DNA of 64,000 bases from Chroococcidiopsis sp. CCMEE 29. GTDB lineage: Bacteria; Cyanobacteriota; Cyanobacteriia; Cyanobacteriales; Chroococcidiopsidaceae. The notes under the pieces are model-generated. The model saw only the letters and a list, made by a program, of their open reading frames with translations. It was not told the DNA's origin and made no database searches. Position numbers and translations under genes: made by a program. The DNA is taken from positions 620,001 to 684,000 of the forward strand of contig NZ_CP083761.1 in the NCBI RefSeq assembly GCF_023558375.1, read 5' to 3'. Shown one piece after another: positions 7,573-17,313 of this stretch. The first letter of the stretch is position 1, and each line of letters begins with the position of its first letter.

Positions 7573-8414
7573 TGCATCTAATCATGATTTTGGCTGCATT
7601 GGCAGTTGCTTGGTGGTTAAGACTGACATCGACTGAACCACGGGGAACTTGGATACAGCGTTGGCAGCGATCGCTATTTTTATTCCTCTTCCCCCCCTTG
7701 TTACTTTTAATGACAGCGATCGCCGTACTATGCATGGGGACTCAAGGACAAATGCTTGGGCTACAAACAGGCTGGTTTAGCTATGTGCTGACATTGAGCT
7801 ATTTAGGAATTATTGGGATTTTGTGCCTCAAGCTTGCCTGGGAGGGATGGCAGTCTGTCAGATCTGCCCGCAACTGTCCACCTCTTAATCTTGAAGGTAG
7901 ACAAGTCCGGCTACTTAACACGGGAGCTTTATTTGCAGCTCAAATCGGCTTTTGGCAACCCGAACTTGTTGTTAGCCAAGGATTACTGCAAACTCTCGCT
8001 CCGGCTTATTTAGAAACTGTCTTAGCCCATGAGCAAGGGCATTACTATTACCGAGACACGTTCTGGTTTTTCTGGCTAGGTTGGATACGCTCCTGCACTG
8101 CTTGGTTACCGAATACAGACGCTTTGTGGCAAGAATTGTTAGTCTTGCGAGAGCTACGTGCCGATCAATGGGCGGCATTACAGGTAGATCCTTTGCTACT
8201 GGCTGAATCGCTACTAATGGTAGTCAGTACCTCGCCTGTCTGCTCAGAAATCTTCTGTGCTGCATTAGATTCGGCTAGCTCACGCGATCGCTTAGAAGAA
8301 AGAATAGATGCCCTATTAGCACAACCAAAACCAATGCCGAAGCCTAGCTTCCAGTCTTGGATTTGGGTTTTCCTCGCATTCCTACCCTTGGTGACAGTGC
8401 TATTGCACAGGTGA
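7572..8414 (+). CDS. petP: BlaR1/M56-type membrane protease PetP
   Basis: A 280-residue membrane zinc protease. Three to four hydrophobic segments occupy the N-terminal 100 residues (LIMILAALAVAWW, LFLFLFPPLLLLM, VLTLSYLGIIGIL). The zinc motif HEQGH is at residues 153-157, and LRELRADQWA supplies the downstream acidic ligand region. A C-terminal hydrophobic anchor (WIWVFLAFLPLVTVL) ends the protein. Unlike BlaR1 it has no penicillin-binding sensor domain, as in Synechocystis PetP, which degrades PetR. It is translationally coupled to petR. Confidence 0.85.
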   Translation: MHLIMILAALAVAWWLRLTSTEPRGTWIQRWQRSLFLFLFPPLLLLMTAIAVLCMGTQGQMLGLQTGWFSYVLTLSYLGIIGILCLKLAWEGWQSVRSARNCPPLNLEGRQVRLLNTGALFAAQIGFWQPELVVSQGLLQTLAPAYLETVLAHEQGHYYYRDTFWFFWLGWIRSCTAWLPNTDALWQELLVLRELRADQWAALQVDPLLLAESLLMVVSTSPVCSEIFCAALDSASSRDRLEERIDALLAQPKPMPKPSFQSWIWVFLAFLPLVTVLLHR

Positions 8415-8440
8415 TCGCTGGTTTCGGATTAACCGGATGA

Positions 8441-9814
<1,374 letters not shown>

Positions 9815-9827
9815 TTATGTCCTCGAT

Positions 9828-9908
9828 TAACAGCTTCCCTCCGCTGGTATTACCCAGTCTCAGGTTCTAAGGGACTATCTCAGCCTGGTTCCGGCACCCC
9901 TAGCTTGA
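9828..9908 (-). promoter_or_regulatory. TPP (THI-box) riboswitch
   Basis: On the minus strand the blocks are GGGGTGCCGGAACCAGGCTG (from about 9900), GAACCTGAGACTGGGTAAT and ACCAGCGGAGGGAAG. These match the TPP aptamer consensus (GGGGUGC...CUGAGA...GAACCUGAxCxGGxUAAUxCCxGCGxAGGGA). It ends about 17 nt before the thiC ATG, so ribosome-site masking is likely. Confidence 0.96.
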
Positions 9909-10478
9909 TTGAAGATTGTATCACTTTCCTTGGAGGCAAATGCAAGCACTCAGCATAATTTGTAATTCAATTCTAGGTAATTCTATAAAAATGTAATGCT
10001 AGGACGATAGCATCACCCAACCTATGTGTAATATAATACAAATTTTTGACATCAATCACTAGAATCACTCATAAAAAATTGGGCTGAAGATTTAAGTACA
10101 AATACTAAATAATGCAATCTTTAAAGTAATTCATTATACGGCATTGACAACAAATCATTGTTATTATATTTGTAACGTTTCCTGATTTACCTACACTTTC
10201 TGAGATCCGTTTTCCCCTTTTTTTAACTCGGTTGGGGAGATAAAAAAACGTGCAACAGCATTAAGCAAAATCGATATTAGCCATATCTAATAATTCAAGG
10301 CTTGCAGGTGCAGCTTTTTGTAACTTTCGTTAAGAAGGTTTGTAATTTTATGCACATTCAGGTTTGACAAAACATATACATAGTATCCAGTAGCGTTAAA
10401 TGCATTCTTACCTAACTTAGGATTATCTGTTTCTATAGCCTGACATCAAAAATATATAAATTTACTCAAAAATGCCAA
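9909..10478. other. AT-rich divergent intergenic region
   Basis: About 570 bp between the thiC riboswitch and the membrane glycosyltransferase gene. It must hold both promoters. No ORF of interest, tRNA or repeat family was recognised. Confidence 0.5.
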
Positions 10479-11903
10479 ATGATTACCTCAAATCATCTCA
10501 CTTCCAGGCTTCAGTTACTCAATGCCAAAATTGCGGTTAATTTATCAAAACGTTGTAATTTCTTGTTATTGAATATTCTTGGATATGTAGCCTTATTTTT
10601 CATTCACCAGCAGGTAAATTGGTTTTCATCTACGGGAAATCTATCTTCAGAATTGCTCCTTAATCGGGAGACCAACCTCTGGGTTCCAATTTTAGAAATC
10701 CTCACTTTAATTTATCTATTTAGTTTATATTTCTTGAGTCTGATAAACTGGCAAAGATTAAATTTTAAGATAGGTGAAATTTTTAGGCTCGGATTCCTGC
10801 TGGCTTTAATAGCCTGGTGCATTCTACCTGCTAATTCTTCCGATGTCTTTGCCTACGTTGGTTTTGGACGAATCGCTGGAATATATCACCTCAACCCTTA
10901 TATCCACGGTTATTCAGAGATTTCTGATTTTTACTCTCGCTATGCTTGGTTCAAACAGTCTATGCCCTACGGAGCGATAGTCCTGCCTATCTTCATCCTG
11001 GCAGGCTTTTTGTCCCAACTAAATGTATTTGTGTCACTCTACTTTTTAAAGCTAGTTTCTCTGGTGGCTTATGGCTGTATCGTCTGGTTACTCTATAGCA
11101 TTCTGAAGCCGTTGAACCTCAATACAAGCTACAGCTTATTTTTATTTGCGTTCAATCCATTTATTCTGCTGGAACTGATAATCAATGCTCACAATGACAG
11201 CCTGCTAATCCTGTTTAGTTTGTTAGCAATATTTGCCCTCCAGCGTCAGTGGTACACGGTAGCAGTGGGAATGGCACTACTATCTACCTTGGTGAAGATA
11301 CCGGGAGCGGTCTTATTGATAGCGATCCTAGCTTATTTGATTCAGCAGCGTCAGTGGAAAGCTTTAATATACAGTTTAATTAGCAGCCTTATTCTCTTAG
11401 GTGTACTAAAAATAACTTTATTGCCAAATATAGAGGCGATAAGCAGCCTGGTTAACCCAAATTCCGAAGAAAATTCTATCTTCGGTGTGCTGCTTCGTCA
11501 GACTAAAAAATTTGGACTGTACGCAGAACTAAAAAATAACGGGTTCTTACGTATCCATTCAATATTGTTTGGAATCTTTTGCTTATGGCGCTTGCGGATG
11601 ATCCGCGATTTCCATAGCTTGGTGAAGGAAACGATCTATCTAACCTTAGGTCTTGTAACCCTCTACTCGGTGCAATTTCGACCTTGGTATATCACTTGGC
11701 TAGTTCCCTATGCTGCGATCGCTAAGTCGGAACAACTACGGCAGATTATTGTCTTGTTCTCATTCACTGTGTTGACGTTCTATGCTGTTCCCAATCGATA
11801 CCTTAGCTTTGAAGTGAATGCCATACAGTATATCTTGGCATATGGCGTTCCCTTAGTAGTGAGCGGCTGGATAGCAACCCATCCCAGGGTAAATACAGTA
11901 TAA
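10479..11903 (+). CDS. GT-C type polytopic glycosyltransferase (MptB/GT87-like)
   Basis: A 474-residue membrane protein with about 12 hydrophobic segments. The loop after the second or third segment carries SSDVFAYVGFGRIAG.YHLNPYIHG, and later FNPFILLELIINAHNDSLLI and LVKIPGAVLL appear. These resemble polyprenol-phosphate-mannose-dependent mannosyltransferases (MptA/B) and DUF2029/GT87 proteins, which use lipid-linked sugars on the outer face of the membrane. The acceptor is not evident. It stands alone between thiC and the binding lipoprotein gene. Confidence 0.7.
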   Translation: MITSNHLTSRLQLLNAKIAVNLSKRCNFLLLNILGYVALFFIHQQVNWFSSTGNLSSELLLNRETNLWVPILEILTLIYLFSLYFLSLINWQRLNFKIGEIFRLGFLLALIAWCILPANSSDVFAYVGFGRIAGIYHLNPYIHGYSEISDFYSRYAWFKQSMPYGAIVLPIFILAGFLSQLNVFVSLYFLKLVSLVAYGCIVWLLYSILKPLNLNTSYSLFLFAFNPFILLELIINAHNDSLLILFSLLAIFALQRQWYTVAVGMALLSTLVKIPGAVLLIAILAYLIQQRQWKALIYSLISSLILLGVLKITLLPNIEAISSLVNPNSEENSIFGVLLRQTKKFGLYAELKNNGFLRIHSILFGIFCLWRLRMIRDFHSLVKETIYLTLGLVTLYSVQFRPWYITWLVPYAAIAKSEQLRQIIVLFSFTVLTFYAVPNRYLSFEVNAIQYILAYGVPLVVSGWIATHPRVNTV

Positions 11904-12080
11904 AAAGTAAAATAAGACTGTATCTTTGCTAGTAGGTTGGTACGGCTTGAATTTTAATTTACTAATTTTTATTTTGAACTGTTCACTAATCGCAAAAGTT
12001 TAGGGTACAAACTTAGAGCAATATTATAAAGATGTAGGATGTTCTCGATCTTCCATTAATAGTTGTTTGCTTGTTCATCT

Positions 12081-13298
12081 ATGAAAAACTCTGCTGCTCG
12101 TACATCGGGATTACTCGCTACCTTGGCTTTGCTAATTACAGGCTGCGGGGGAACCAATACTGGTACAACTACCGCAACTAACACTTCAGCAACGCTAACA
12201 TCTACTGCTATCCCCATCGGTATTGCCTTCGCCCAAACCAGCAACGTTGCCTTACTCGGTCAAGAGTTAACCGCTGGAGCCAAAATCGCTGAGAAGTATT
12301 TTAACGACAAAGGTGGCATTAATGGCACCCCAATTAAGCTAGTTTTCCAAGATACTGGGGGAGATGAAGCTGGAGCAATCAATGCCTTTCAAACCTTAAT
12401 TAACAATGATAAAGTTGTTGGCATTGTTGGTCCTACTCTTTCCCAGCAGGCTTTTAGTGCCGATCCCATCGCCGAGCGTGCTAAAGTTCCGGTACTGGGA
12501 GCATCCACTACTGCCAAAGGAATTCCCCAAGTTGGTGATTACGTTGCTCGTGTCTCAGCACCGGTTTCCATCGTCGCTCCAAATTCTGTCAAGGCTGCAC
12601 TCAAGCTTAATCCGAACATTAAAAAAGTTGCTGTTTTTTATGCTCAAAACGATGCTTTCAACAAGTCGGAGACAGAAATTTTTCAGCAAACAGTGAAGGA
12701 ACAGGGACTTGAGGTAGTAACAGTACAAAAGTTCCAAACAACTGATACAGACTTCCAAACGCAAGCTACCAACGCTATTAACCTAAAACCCGATCTGGTA
12801 ATTATTTCCGGTTTGGCAGCAGATGGCGGTAATTTAGTGCGGCAACTGCGTGAATTAGGTTATAAAGGCTTAATCATTGGCGGAAACGGTCTCAACACAT
12901 CGAACGTGTTAACTGTATGTAAGGCGTTTTGCGACGGTGTGATGATCGCTCAAGCTTATAGCCCAGAGTACTCAGGTGAGATCAATACTGTATTTCGCAA
13001 TGCTTATACTAATCAATACAACAAGCAACCGCCGCAGTTCAGTGCTCAAGCTTTTAGTGCGGTTCAGGTATATGTGGATGCTCTCAAAGCACTGGATCAG
13101 AAGACAAAAATCACACAGATGCCGCTGGCACAGTTGCGTACAGAACTTAACAAGCAGATGCTAAGCGGAAAGTATGCAACCCCACTGGGTGAAATCGGCT
13201 TCACGCCAGAAGGCGAAGTAATCCAGAAAGAGTTTTATGTTGCCCAAATCAAGATGAATCCTGATGGGAATAATGGTAAATTTGCTTTCTTGAAATAG
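12081..13298 (+). CDS. ABC transporter substrate-binding lipoprotein, branched-chain amino-acid type
   Basis: A 405-residue periplasmic binding protein of type 1 fold (LivJ/LivK/UrtA group). The signal peptide ends in the lipobox LITGC, so it is lipid-anchored. Mature motifs are IPIGIAFAQTSNVALLGQEL, AEKYFNDKGGINGTPIKL, VVGIVGPTLSQQA and PVLGASTTAKGI. ATG 12081 is preferred over a TTG at 12063. No permease or ATPase genes follow, so it must work with components elsewhere. Substrate is probably amino acids, but not determinable. Confidence 0.88.
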   Translation: MKNSAARTSGLLATLALLITGCGGTNTGTTTATNTSATLTSTAIPIGIAFAQTSNVALLGQELTAGAKIAEKYFNDKGGINGTPIKLVFQDTGGDEAGAINAFQTLINNDKVVGIVGPTLSQQAFSADPIAERAKVPVLGASTTAKGIPQVGDYVARVSAPVSIVAPNSVKAALKLNPNIKKVAVFYAQNDAFNKSETEIFQQTVKEQGLEVVTVQKFQTTDTDFQTQATNAINLKPDLVIISGLAADGGNLVRQLRELGYKGLIIGGNGLNTSNVLTVCKAFCDGVMIAQAYSPEYSGEINTVFRNAYTNQYNKQPPQFSAQAFSAVQVYVDALKALDQKTKITQMPLAQLRTELNKQMLSGKYATPLGEIGFTPEGEVIQKEFYVAQIKMNPDGNNGKFAFLK

Positions 13299-13314
13299 TT
13301 GCAATAGGTCACGA

Positions 13315-13450
13315 GGGGCGAGTAAGGGAATTTTAGATTTTGGATTTTGGATTACACTCTTGCTTCCCCTGCCTCCCCTGCTTCCCCTGCTCCCCCTGCT
13401 CCCCCTGCTCAAAAAAGGCTCGCCCCTTGTCCCTCACCCCTCGCCCCTTC
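13315..13450. repeat. Cluster of low-complexity repeats between two convergent genes
   Basis: Three repeat types are packed together: an AATCCAAAATC-type copy at about 13332-13353, five tandem 9 bp units of C(T/C)(T/C)CCCCTG at 13363-13407, and a CCCTCACCCCTCGCCCC-type copy at about 13431-13448. The same G/C-rich type appears inside the helicase and GH57 genes. Confidence 0.8.
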
Positions 13451-13464
13451 TTTGATGACGCTGG

Positions 13465-14997
13465 TTACTGCGAATCTTGTTGCAAGCGACGTAGAGATTC
13501 GCGTAATTTAGTCTGACTATTGGGTGCAGCTGGTTGTTGCGAGCGGTTTTGTGGTTGAGATTGCTCACGCTGGCGGCGTAAAGATTGCCGCAACCGATTC
13601 TGATTTTCGGGTGTAGCTTGCTGTTGTTGTGGACGGTTGGGAGATTGAGTTGGCACCCGCTGTCGTCTCGGTGCAGCAGCTTCAGATTGACGTGGTGATG
13701 GACTTGCAGCAGGCTTGGCAGGTTGAGCTGCTGGCGATGGTTTCGGACTTGTTGCAGCGCTGCGAGGTGTGGCAGAACGTTCAGGTGTCTGGGTAGCGGT
13801 TTCAGCCTGGCGTTTTTTACGAGCTGCTTCTGTTTTTCTACGGCGTTCACGGTTGCGACGCGATCGCTCTGAATTCTCTAGCTCAAAATCAACTTTGGCT
13901 GAAACCCCTTGTCTGGCACCGTTTGGCGTATCAAACTTCCAGCGCCTTGCTGCTCTGACAGCTGCTTCATCTAAATCCCTATTACCGCTAGATTCTGCAA
14001 CTCGAACATTGGTGACATTCCCTTTGTCATCAACATCAACTTTGATTTTGGCGCTGCCTTCAACTCCTCGCTTTCTAGCCTGCTCTGGATATTTTGGTTT
14101 ACTACAGTTACGACAAGATAGACGCCCTGAGCCGGAACCCGTGGGGTCGCCACTGCCACTTCCTTCTCCTTGTGGCGTTCCTTGTCTTGCTGCTCCAGGT
14201 CCGGTCGCAACTGAAGAGCCGCTTCCTGCTGCTTGACCAGTACTCCTACCACTTCCTTGTCCAGAGCTTGAGGTGCCGTTACCTGTAGTAGCGGTCCCTG
14301 TTCTGTTTCCTGAACCAGCAGCACTTTGTGGTGCGGTTGCTTGACTTTCCGTGGTGTTTCTGATTTCTCCCAACGTATTTCTTAAATTTGCATTCTCTTG
14401 CGGTTGTGTCTGAGCAGGAGGTGCTGCTGGCTGGGGCTTTTGTGGAGGTCGATCGACAGCAACGGGAGCAGGCTGAGGAATTGGTGCTGGTTTTTGCTGG
14501 GGCGCTGGTTCCCGCTTTAAGTCCTCAACTAGTTTCTGTGTGCGGTCAGGTGTAATAGGTGCAGGTTGTTTTTCAGCCGTAACTGCTGGTGGCGGTGGGG
14601 AAGGAGCGACACTAGGTGCCGGCTGCGGCACAGGTCTTGTAGCAGCCTTTGGTGGCGATGAAGGTGCTGGTGCAGCTTTAGGTCGTACTACTTCTATATT
14701 TGCTTTCGGGTTTGACTGACTACCAATTCTGCTAGAACCGCCTTCTGTTTGCCTTTCTGGTAGAGTCTCTTGCGGCTCTTGTGGTTTCACTGCTTCAGGA
14801 GTGGGCGGTGGATCGACGATTACGATTTCCAGCGGCTCTTCTTCAAGTTCAGGCGATCTATGCCAAAGATTGCTAAGACCTAAAGTTAGCACGCCCAGAT
14901 GCAGCCCTAGAGAGCCAATGAGACTCCATGCGAGAAAAGACCTAAGAGATTGCGCTTCTTTTTCCCGCTGCTGCACGGCAATGCTGGAAAAGCTCAT
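13465..14997 (-). CDS. tonB: TonB-family energy transducer with a long C-terminal tail
   Basis: A 510-residue protein: short cytoplasmic N-terminus, one membrane anchor (about 24-46), a Pro/Gln/Ala-rich periplasmic spacer (about 50-290), and a TonB C-terminal domain (about 293-375: PKYPEQARKRGVEGSAKIKV, DEAAVRAARRWKFDTP). Unusually, a further ~135 residues rich in Arg, Gln, Pro and Ala follow the TonB domain, which is normally terminal. It is divergent from exbB-exbD across a 413 bp region and would energise the TonB receptor at the window start. Confidence 0.9.
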   Translation of the reverse strand: MSFSSIAVQQREKEAQSLRSFLAWSLIGSLGLHLGVLTLGLSNLWHRSPELEEEPLEIVIVDPPPTPEAVKPQEPQETLPERQTEGGSSRIGSQSNPKANIEVVRPKAAPAPSSPPKAATRPVPQPAPSVAPSPPPPAVTAEKQPAPITPDRTQKLVEDLKREPAPQQKPAPIPQPAPVAVDRPPQKPQPAAPPAQTQPQENANLRNTLGEIRNTTESQATAPQSAAGSGNRTGTATTGNGTSSSGQGSGRSTGQAAGSGSSVATGPGAARQGTPQGEGSGSGDPTGSGSGRLSCRNCSKPKYPEQARKRGVEGSAKIKVDVDDKGNVTNVRVAESSGNRDLDEAAVRAARRWKFDTPNGARQGVSAKVDFELENSERSRRNRERRRKTEAARKKRQAETATQTPERSATPRSAATSPKPSPAAQPAKPAASPSPRQSEAAAPRRQRVPTQSPNRPQQQQATPENQNRLRQSLRRQREQSQPQNRSQQPAAPNSQTKLRESLRRLQQDSQ

Positions 14998-15410
14998 AAT
15001 CGTCTATTGCCAAGTGTTATCAGTAACTTCAGTAAACCTACGATCTTTTAGAAGCACTTGTCAAGCAAACATTTGTACTGTAGCAATCGCTTTTGGCAAG
15101 CAGGAAATAAATGCTGAAGGCTAATAGGAGTAATAGTTTTAGCTAAACAGATGATTAATTCATGACATGGTTTAGCTCAATCAAGGCTAAAAGTGCTTGA
15201 CATTGATTCTCATTGGGTTTAATTTCACTTGAGAAGGGATATCAGCGTCGGAAAGATGCAGCGATGGATGGAGTGATTGATTGGAATCTGGAATTCAGAG
15301 TCTGTTACTCCTATCTGCAGCATCTAAATTTATCCTTCCACCTTCATCCTTTAGGCAGTTAGTTTGTATGCTTCCTCAGCCTTTTTAACCAATCGCTTTA
15401 GAAAAATTAC
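14998..15410. other. Divergent tonB / exbBD control region
   Basis: A 413 bp region that separates the divergent tonB and exbB genes and must hold both promoters. One promoter-like site is listed separately. No ORF or structured RNA was recognised. Confidence 0.6.
15197..15224 (+). promoter_or_regulatory. Possible exbB promoter overlapping a Fur-box-like sequence
   Basis: TTGACA at 15197-15202 followed after about 16 bp by TTAATT could be a sigma-70-type promoter. The spacer carries ATTGATTCTCATTGG, loosely like cyanobacterial Fur sites. It lies about 190 bp upstream of exbB, which is long. Low confidence. Confidence 0.25.
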
Positions 15411-16061
15411 ATGGGAATTAGTTATCTGTTTGCAGCGGGTGGTCTGGTCATGTGGCCACTGCTGGGATTTTCCATCTTGGCGATCGCACTGATTGTAGAA
15501 CGTTTAGCTTTTTGGTTTCGCGTTAATCGACGGCAGCCCCGTGTGGTGCGGGAAGCCATCTCTTTGTATAAGCACGATCCGGCAGTTGCATTTAAAAAGC
15601 TAAAGCAAAATGCCGATTTGCCAATTGCGCGCATCTTTTTAGCAGCGTTGGAACTCGATCAACCGAATCCAGAAGAATTTCGCTTAGCACTGGAAAGTGA
15701 GGCTCAGGCAGAAATCCCGGTGTTGAAGCGGTTTAATACCATATTTGAAACAATCATCGGTCTTTCCCCCTTATTAGGTCTGTTAGGAACAGTTTTGGGG
15801 TTGATTAACTCATTTGCCTCACTGCGATTAGGTGACGTAGGAGGTGCTCAGACTACTGGCGTTACAGCTGGGATTAGTGAGGCGTTGATTTCCACCGCTA
15901 CAGGGTTAATTGTTGCTATCTTTACCCTCTTTTTTGCAAATGCTTTTCGAGGTTTCTATCAGCGGCAGATGGCACTGATTCAAGAGTATGGGGGTCAGCT
16001 AGAACTGCTCTACCGCCGTCGTTATGAAAAAGGAGATCTTCAGTATGCGTCTACCCGATGA
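15411..16061 (+). CDS. exbB: ExbB/TolQ-family proton channel protein
   Basis: A 216-residue inner-membrane protein with three membrane segments. The conserved MotA/TolQ/ExbB region is present: FETIIGLSPLLGLLGTVLGLINSF, then GVTAGISEALISTATGLIVAIFTLF. With ExbD it forms the proton-driven motor for TonB. Its 3' end overlaps exbD, indicating coupled translation. Confidence 0.95.
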   Translation: MGISYLFAAGGLVMWPLLGFSILAIALIVERLAFWFRVNRRQPRVVREAISLYKHDPAVAFKKLKQNADLPIARIFLAALELDQPNPEEFRLALESEAQAEIPVLKRFNTIFETIIGLSPLLGLLGTVLGLINSFASLRLGDVGGAQTTGVTAGISEALISTATGLIVAIFTLFFANAFRGFYQRQMALIQEYGGQLELLYRRRYEKGDLQYASTR

Positions 16062-16446
16062 GCCGGAAATCCCGACGGCAATTAACATCGTACCGATGAT
16101 CGATGTGATCTTCGCAATTTTGACCTTTTTCATTATGTCAACGCTGTTTTTAACCCGTTCTGAAGGGTTGTCAGTCAACTTACCTCAGTCACAGACTGCT
16201 AAAGTTCAGCCTTCAAGTCCAATTACGGTAACAATTAGCTCCCAGGGACAAATAGCACTAAACCGCAAGTCAATTCAACTGGAAGCATTAGATGGTCAGG
16301 TGCAGCAGATGATTGCACCGAATCAGGAAGCACTTGTAGTGGTGAATGCTGATAAAGCTGTGTCTCACGGTCAAGTTGTTGCCGTAATGGATGTATTGCG
16401 GCGGGTGCCTGGGGCAAAATTGGCGATCGCCACCCAGAGACCTTAA
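16045..16446 (+). CDS. exbD: ExbD/TolR-family protein
   Basis: A 133-residue single-span protein. The N-terminal INIVPMIDVIFAILTFFIMST carries the membrane Asp (MIDV) that takes part in proton flow, and the periplasmic part has a TolR fold ending GAKLAIATQRP. ATG 16045 is chosen because AAAGGAG lies 9 nt upstream; an ATG at 16024 is in frame but has no such site. It overlaps exbB by 17 bp. Confidence 0.93.
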   Translation: MRLPDEPEIPTAINIVPMIDVIFAILTFFIMSTLFLTRSEGLSVNLPQSQTAKVQPSSPITVTISSQGQIALNRKSIQLEALDGQVQQMIAPNQEALVVVNADKAVSHGQVVAVMDVLRRVPGAKLAIATQRP

Positions 16447-16568
16447 CACTCCCCATGTCGATCGCGAGTAGGTTGCGATCGCTCTCCCCAGCAGTTGAAC
16501 AGGTAGTCTGCGCCGGGCGCTTTCCCATCCTGCTGGGTGGAGATAGATTCTGAATTCATTTAGTTGTA

Positions 16569-17273
16569 CTACTCAATGCGAATTATATCTTTGATACCTA
16601 GCCAGTTATGCTTACGAACTCCCCAAGCTAGCGTGAGAAGAGAGGTTAAGAAAACTACCGCAATTGCAATGCCAACAGGCAATTTCACAATCAAACTCGC
16701 TCCCATATAAGTCAAGAAGAATGTACAAGGAATTGTTCCTAGAAGAGTTGAAAGTGCATAAATTTTAAAAGAAAGTCTAGATAACCCTGCACCATAACTA
16801 ACCAAATCAAAGGGCATAATTGGGAGGCAATGAGTAACGAACACAACCCAACCCAGATAAGCTTCTCCTTTGTGCTTCGAGAGATAAATTGCTTTTCCTG
16901 TTAACATTTGAACTGCCGTTCGTCCCAAGGTGCGTCCAAGAAAGTAGGCAATTAAACTACCTAAAAAAATTCCAACTACACCATAAATTCCAGCGATCAA
17001 TGGTCCCCAAATAGCTCCAGCTGCAACTGTTATTGGAGTACCAGGAATCGGACTAATCACAATTGCTAGAGCTAATACGCTAATATAGGCTAACTTCCCA
17101 AGAAAACCAAGCTGATTAATAAATTGAATCACATTAGATGGCTCTAGGAAGTTTGCGCCGAATTGAGATAGTAATTTCCAGCCAGCTAACAAGCATAAGC
17201 ATAGAAGAATTGAGGCAATGCTGTTCGGGTGAAGCAGAAAAGAATACAGCTTTTTGCGTCGATTCATAAACAA
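16569..17273 (-). CDS. TVP38/TMEM64 (VTT/SNARE-associated) membrane protein
   Basis: A 234-residue protein with five to six hydrophobic segments and the VTT-domain signatures PGTPITVAAGAIWGPLIAGIYGVVG.FLGSLIAYFLGR and LPIMPFDLVSYGAGLSRLSF. Family members are DedA-related inner-membrane proteins with roles in lipid scrambling or membrane homeostasis. It is transcribed toward the helicase gene, with a 40 bp gap, so a shared transcript is possible. Confidence 0.88.
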   Translation of the reverse strand: MFMNRRKKLYSFLLHPNSIASILLCLCLLAGWKLLSQFGANFLEPSNVIQFINQLGFLGKLAYISVLALAIVISPIPGTPITVAAGAIWGPLIAGIYGVVGIFLGSLIAYFLGRTLGRTAVQMLTGKAIYLSKHKGEAYLGWVVFVTHCLPIMPFDLVSYGAGLSRLSFKIYALSTLLGTIPCTFFLTYMGASLIVKLPVGIAIAVVFLTSLLTLAWGVRKHNWLGIKDIIRIE

Positions 17274-17313
17274 ATTATCAAGAGGAATTTCTAAGTAATA
17301 GATTAATGCTTCG

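Noticed and set aside
9909-10478. tRNA or small RNA in the large gap after thiC.
   Set aside because: No cloverleaf, T-loop GTTCRANYC or terminator-associated hairpin could be found by eye.
13769-14324. Antisense and shifted frames within tonB.
   Set aside because: They result from the G/C-rich, low-complexity Pro/Gln coding region; the TonB frame has the domain and start.
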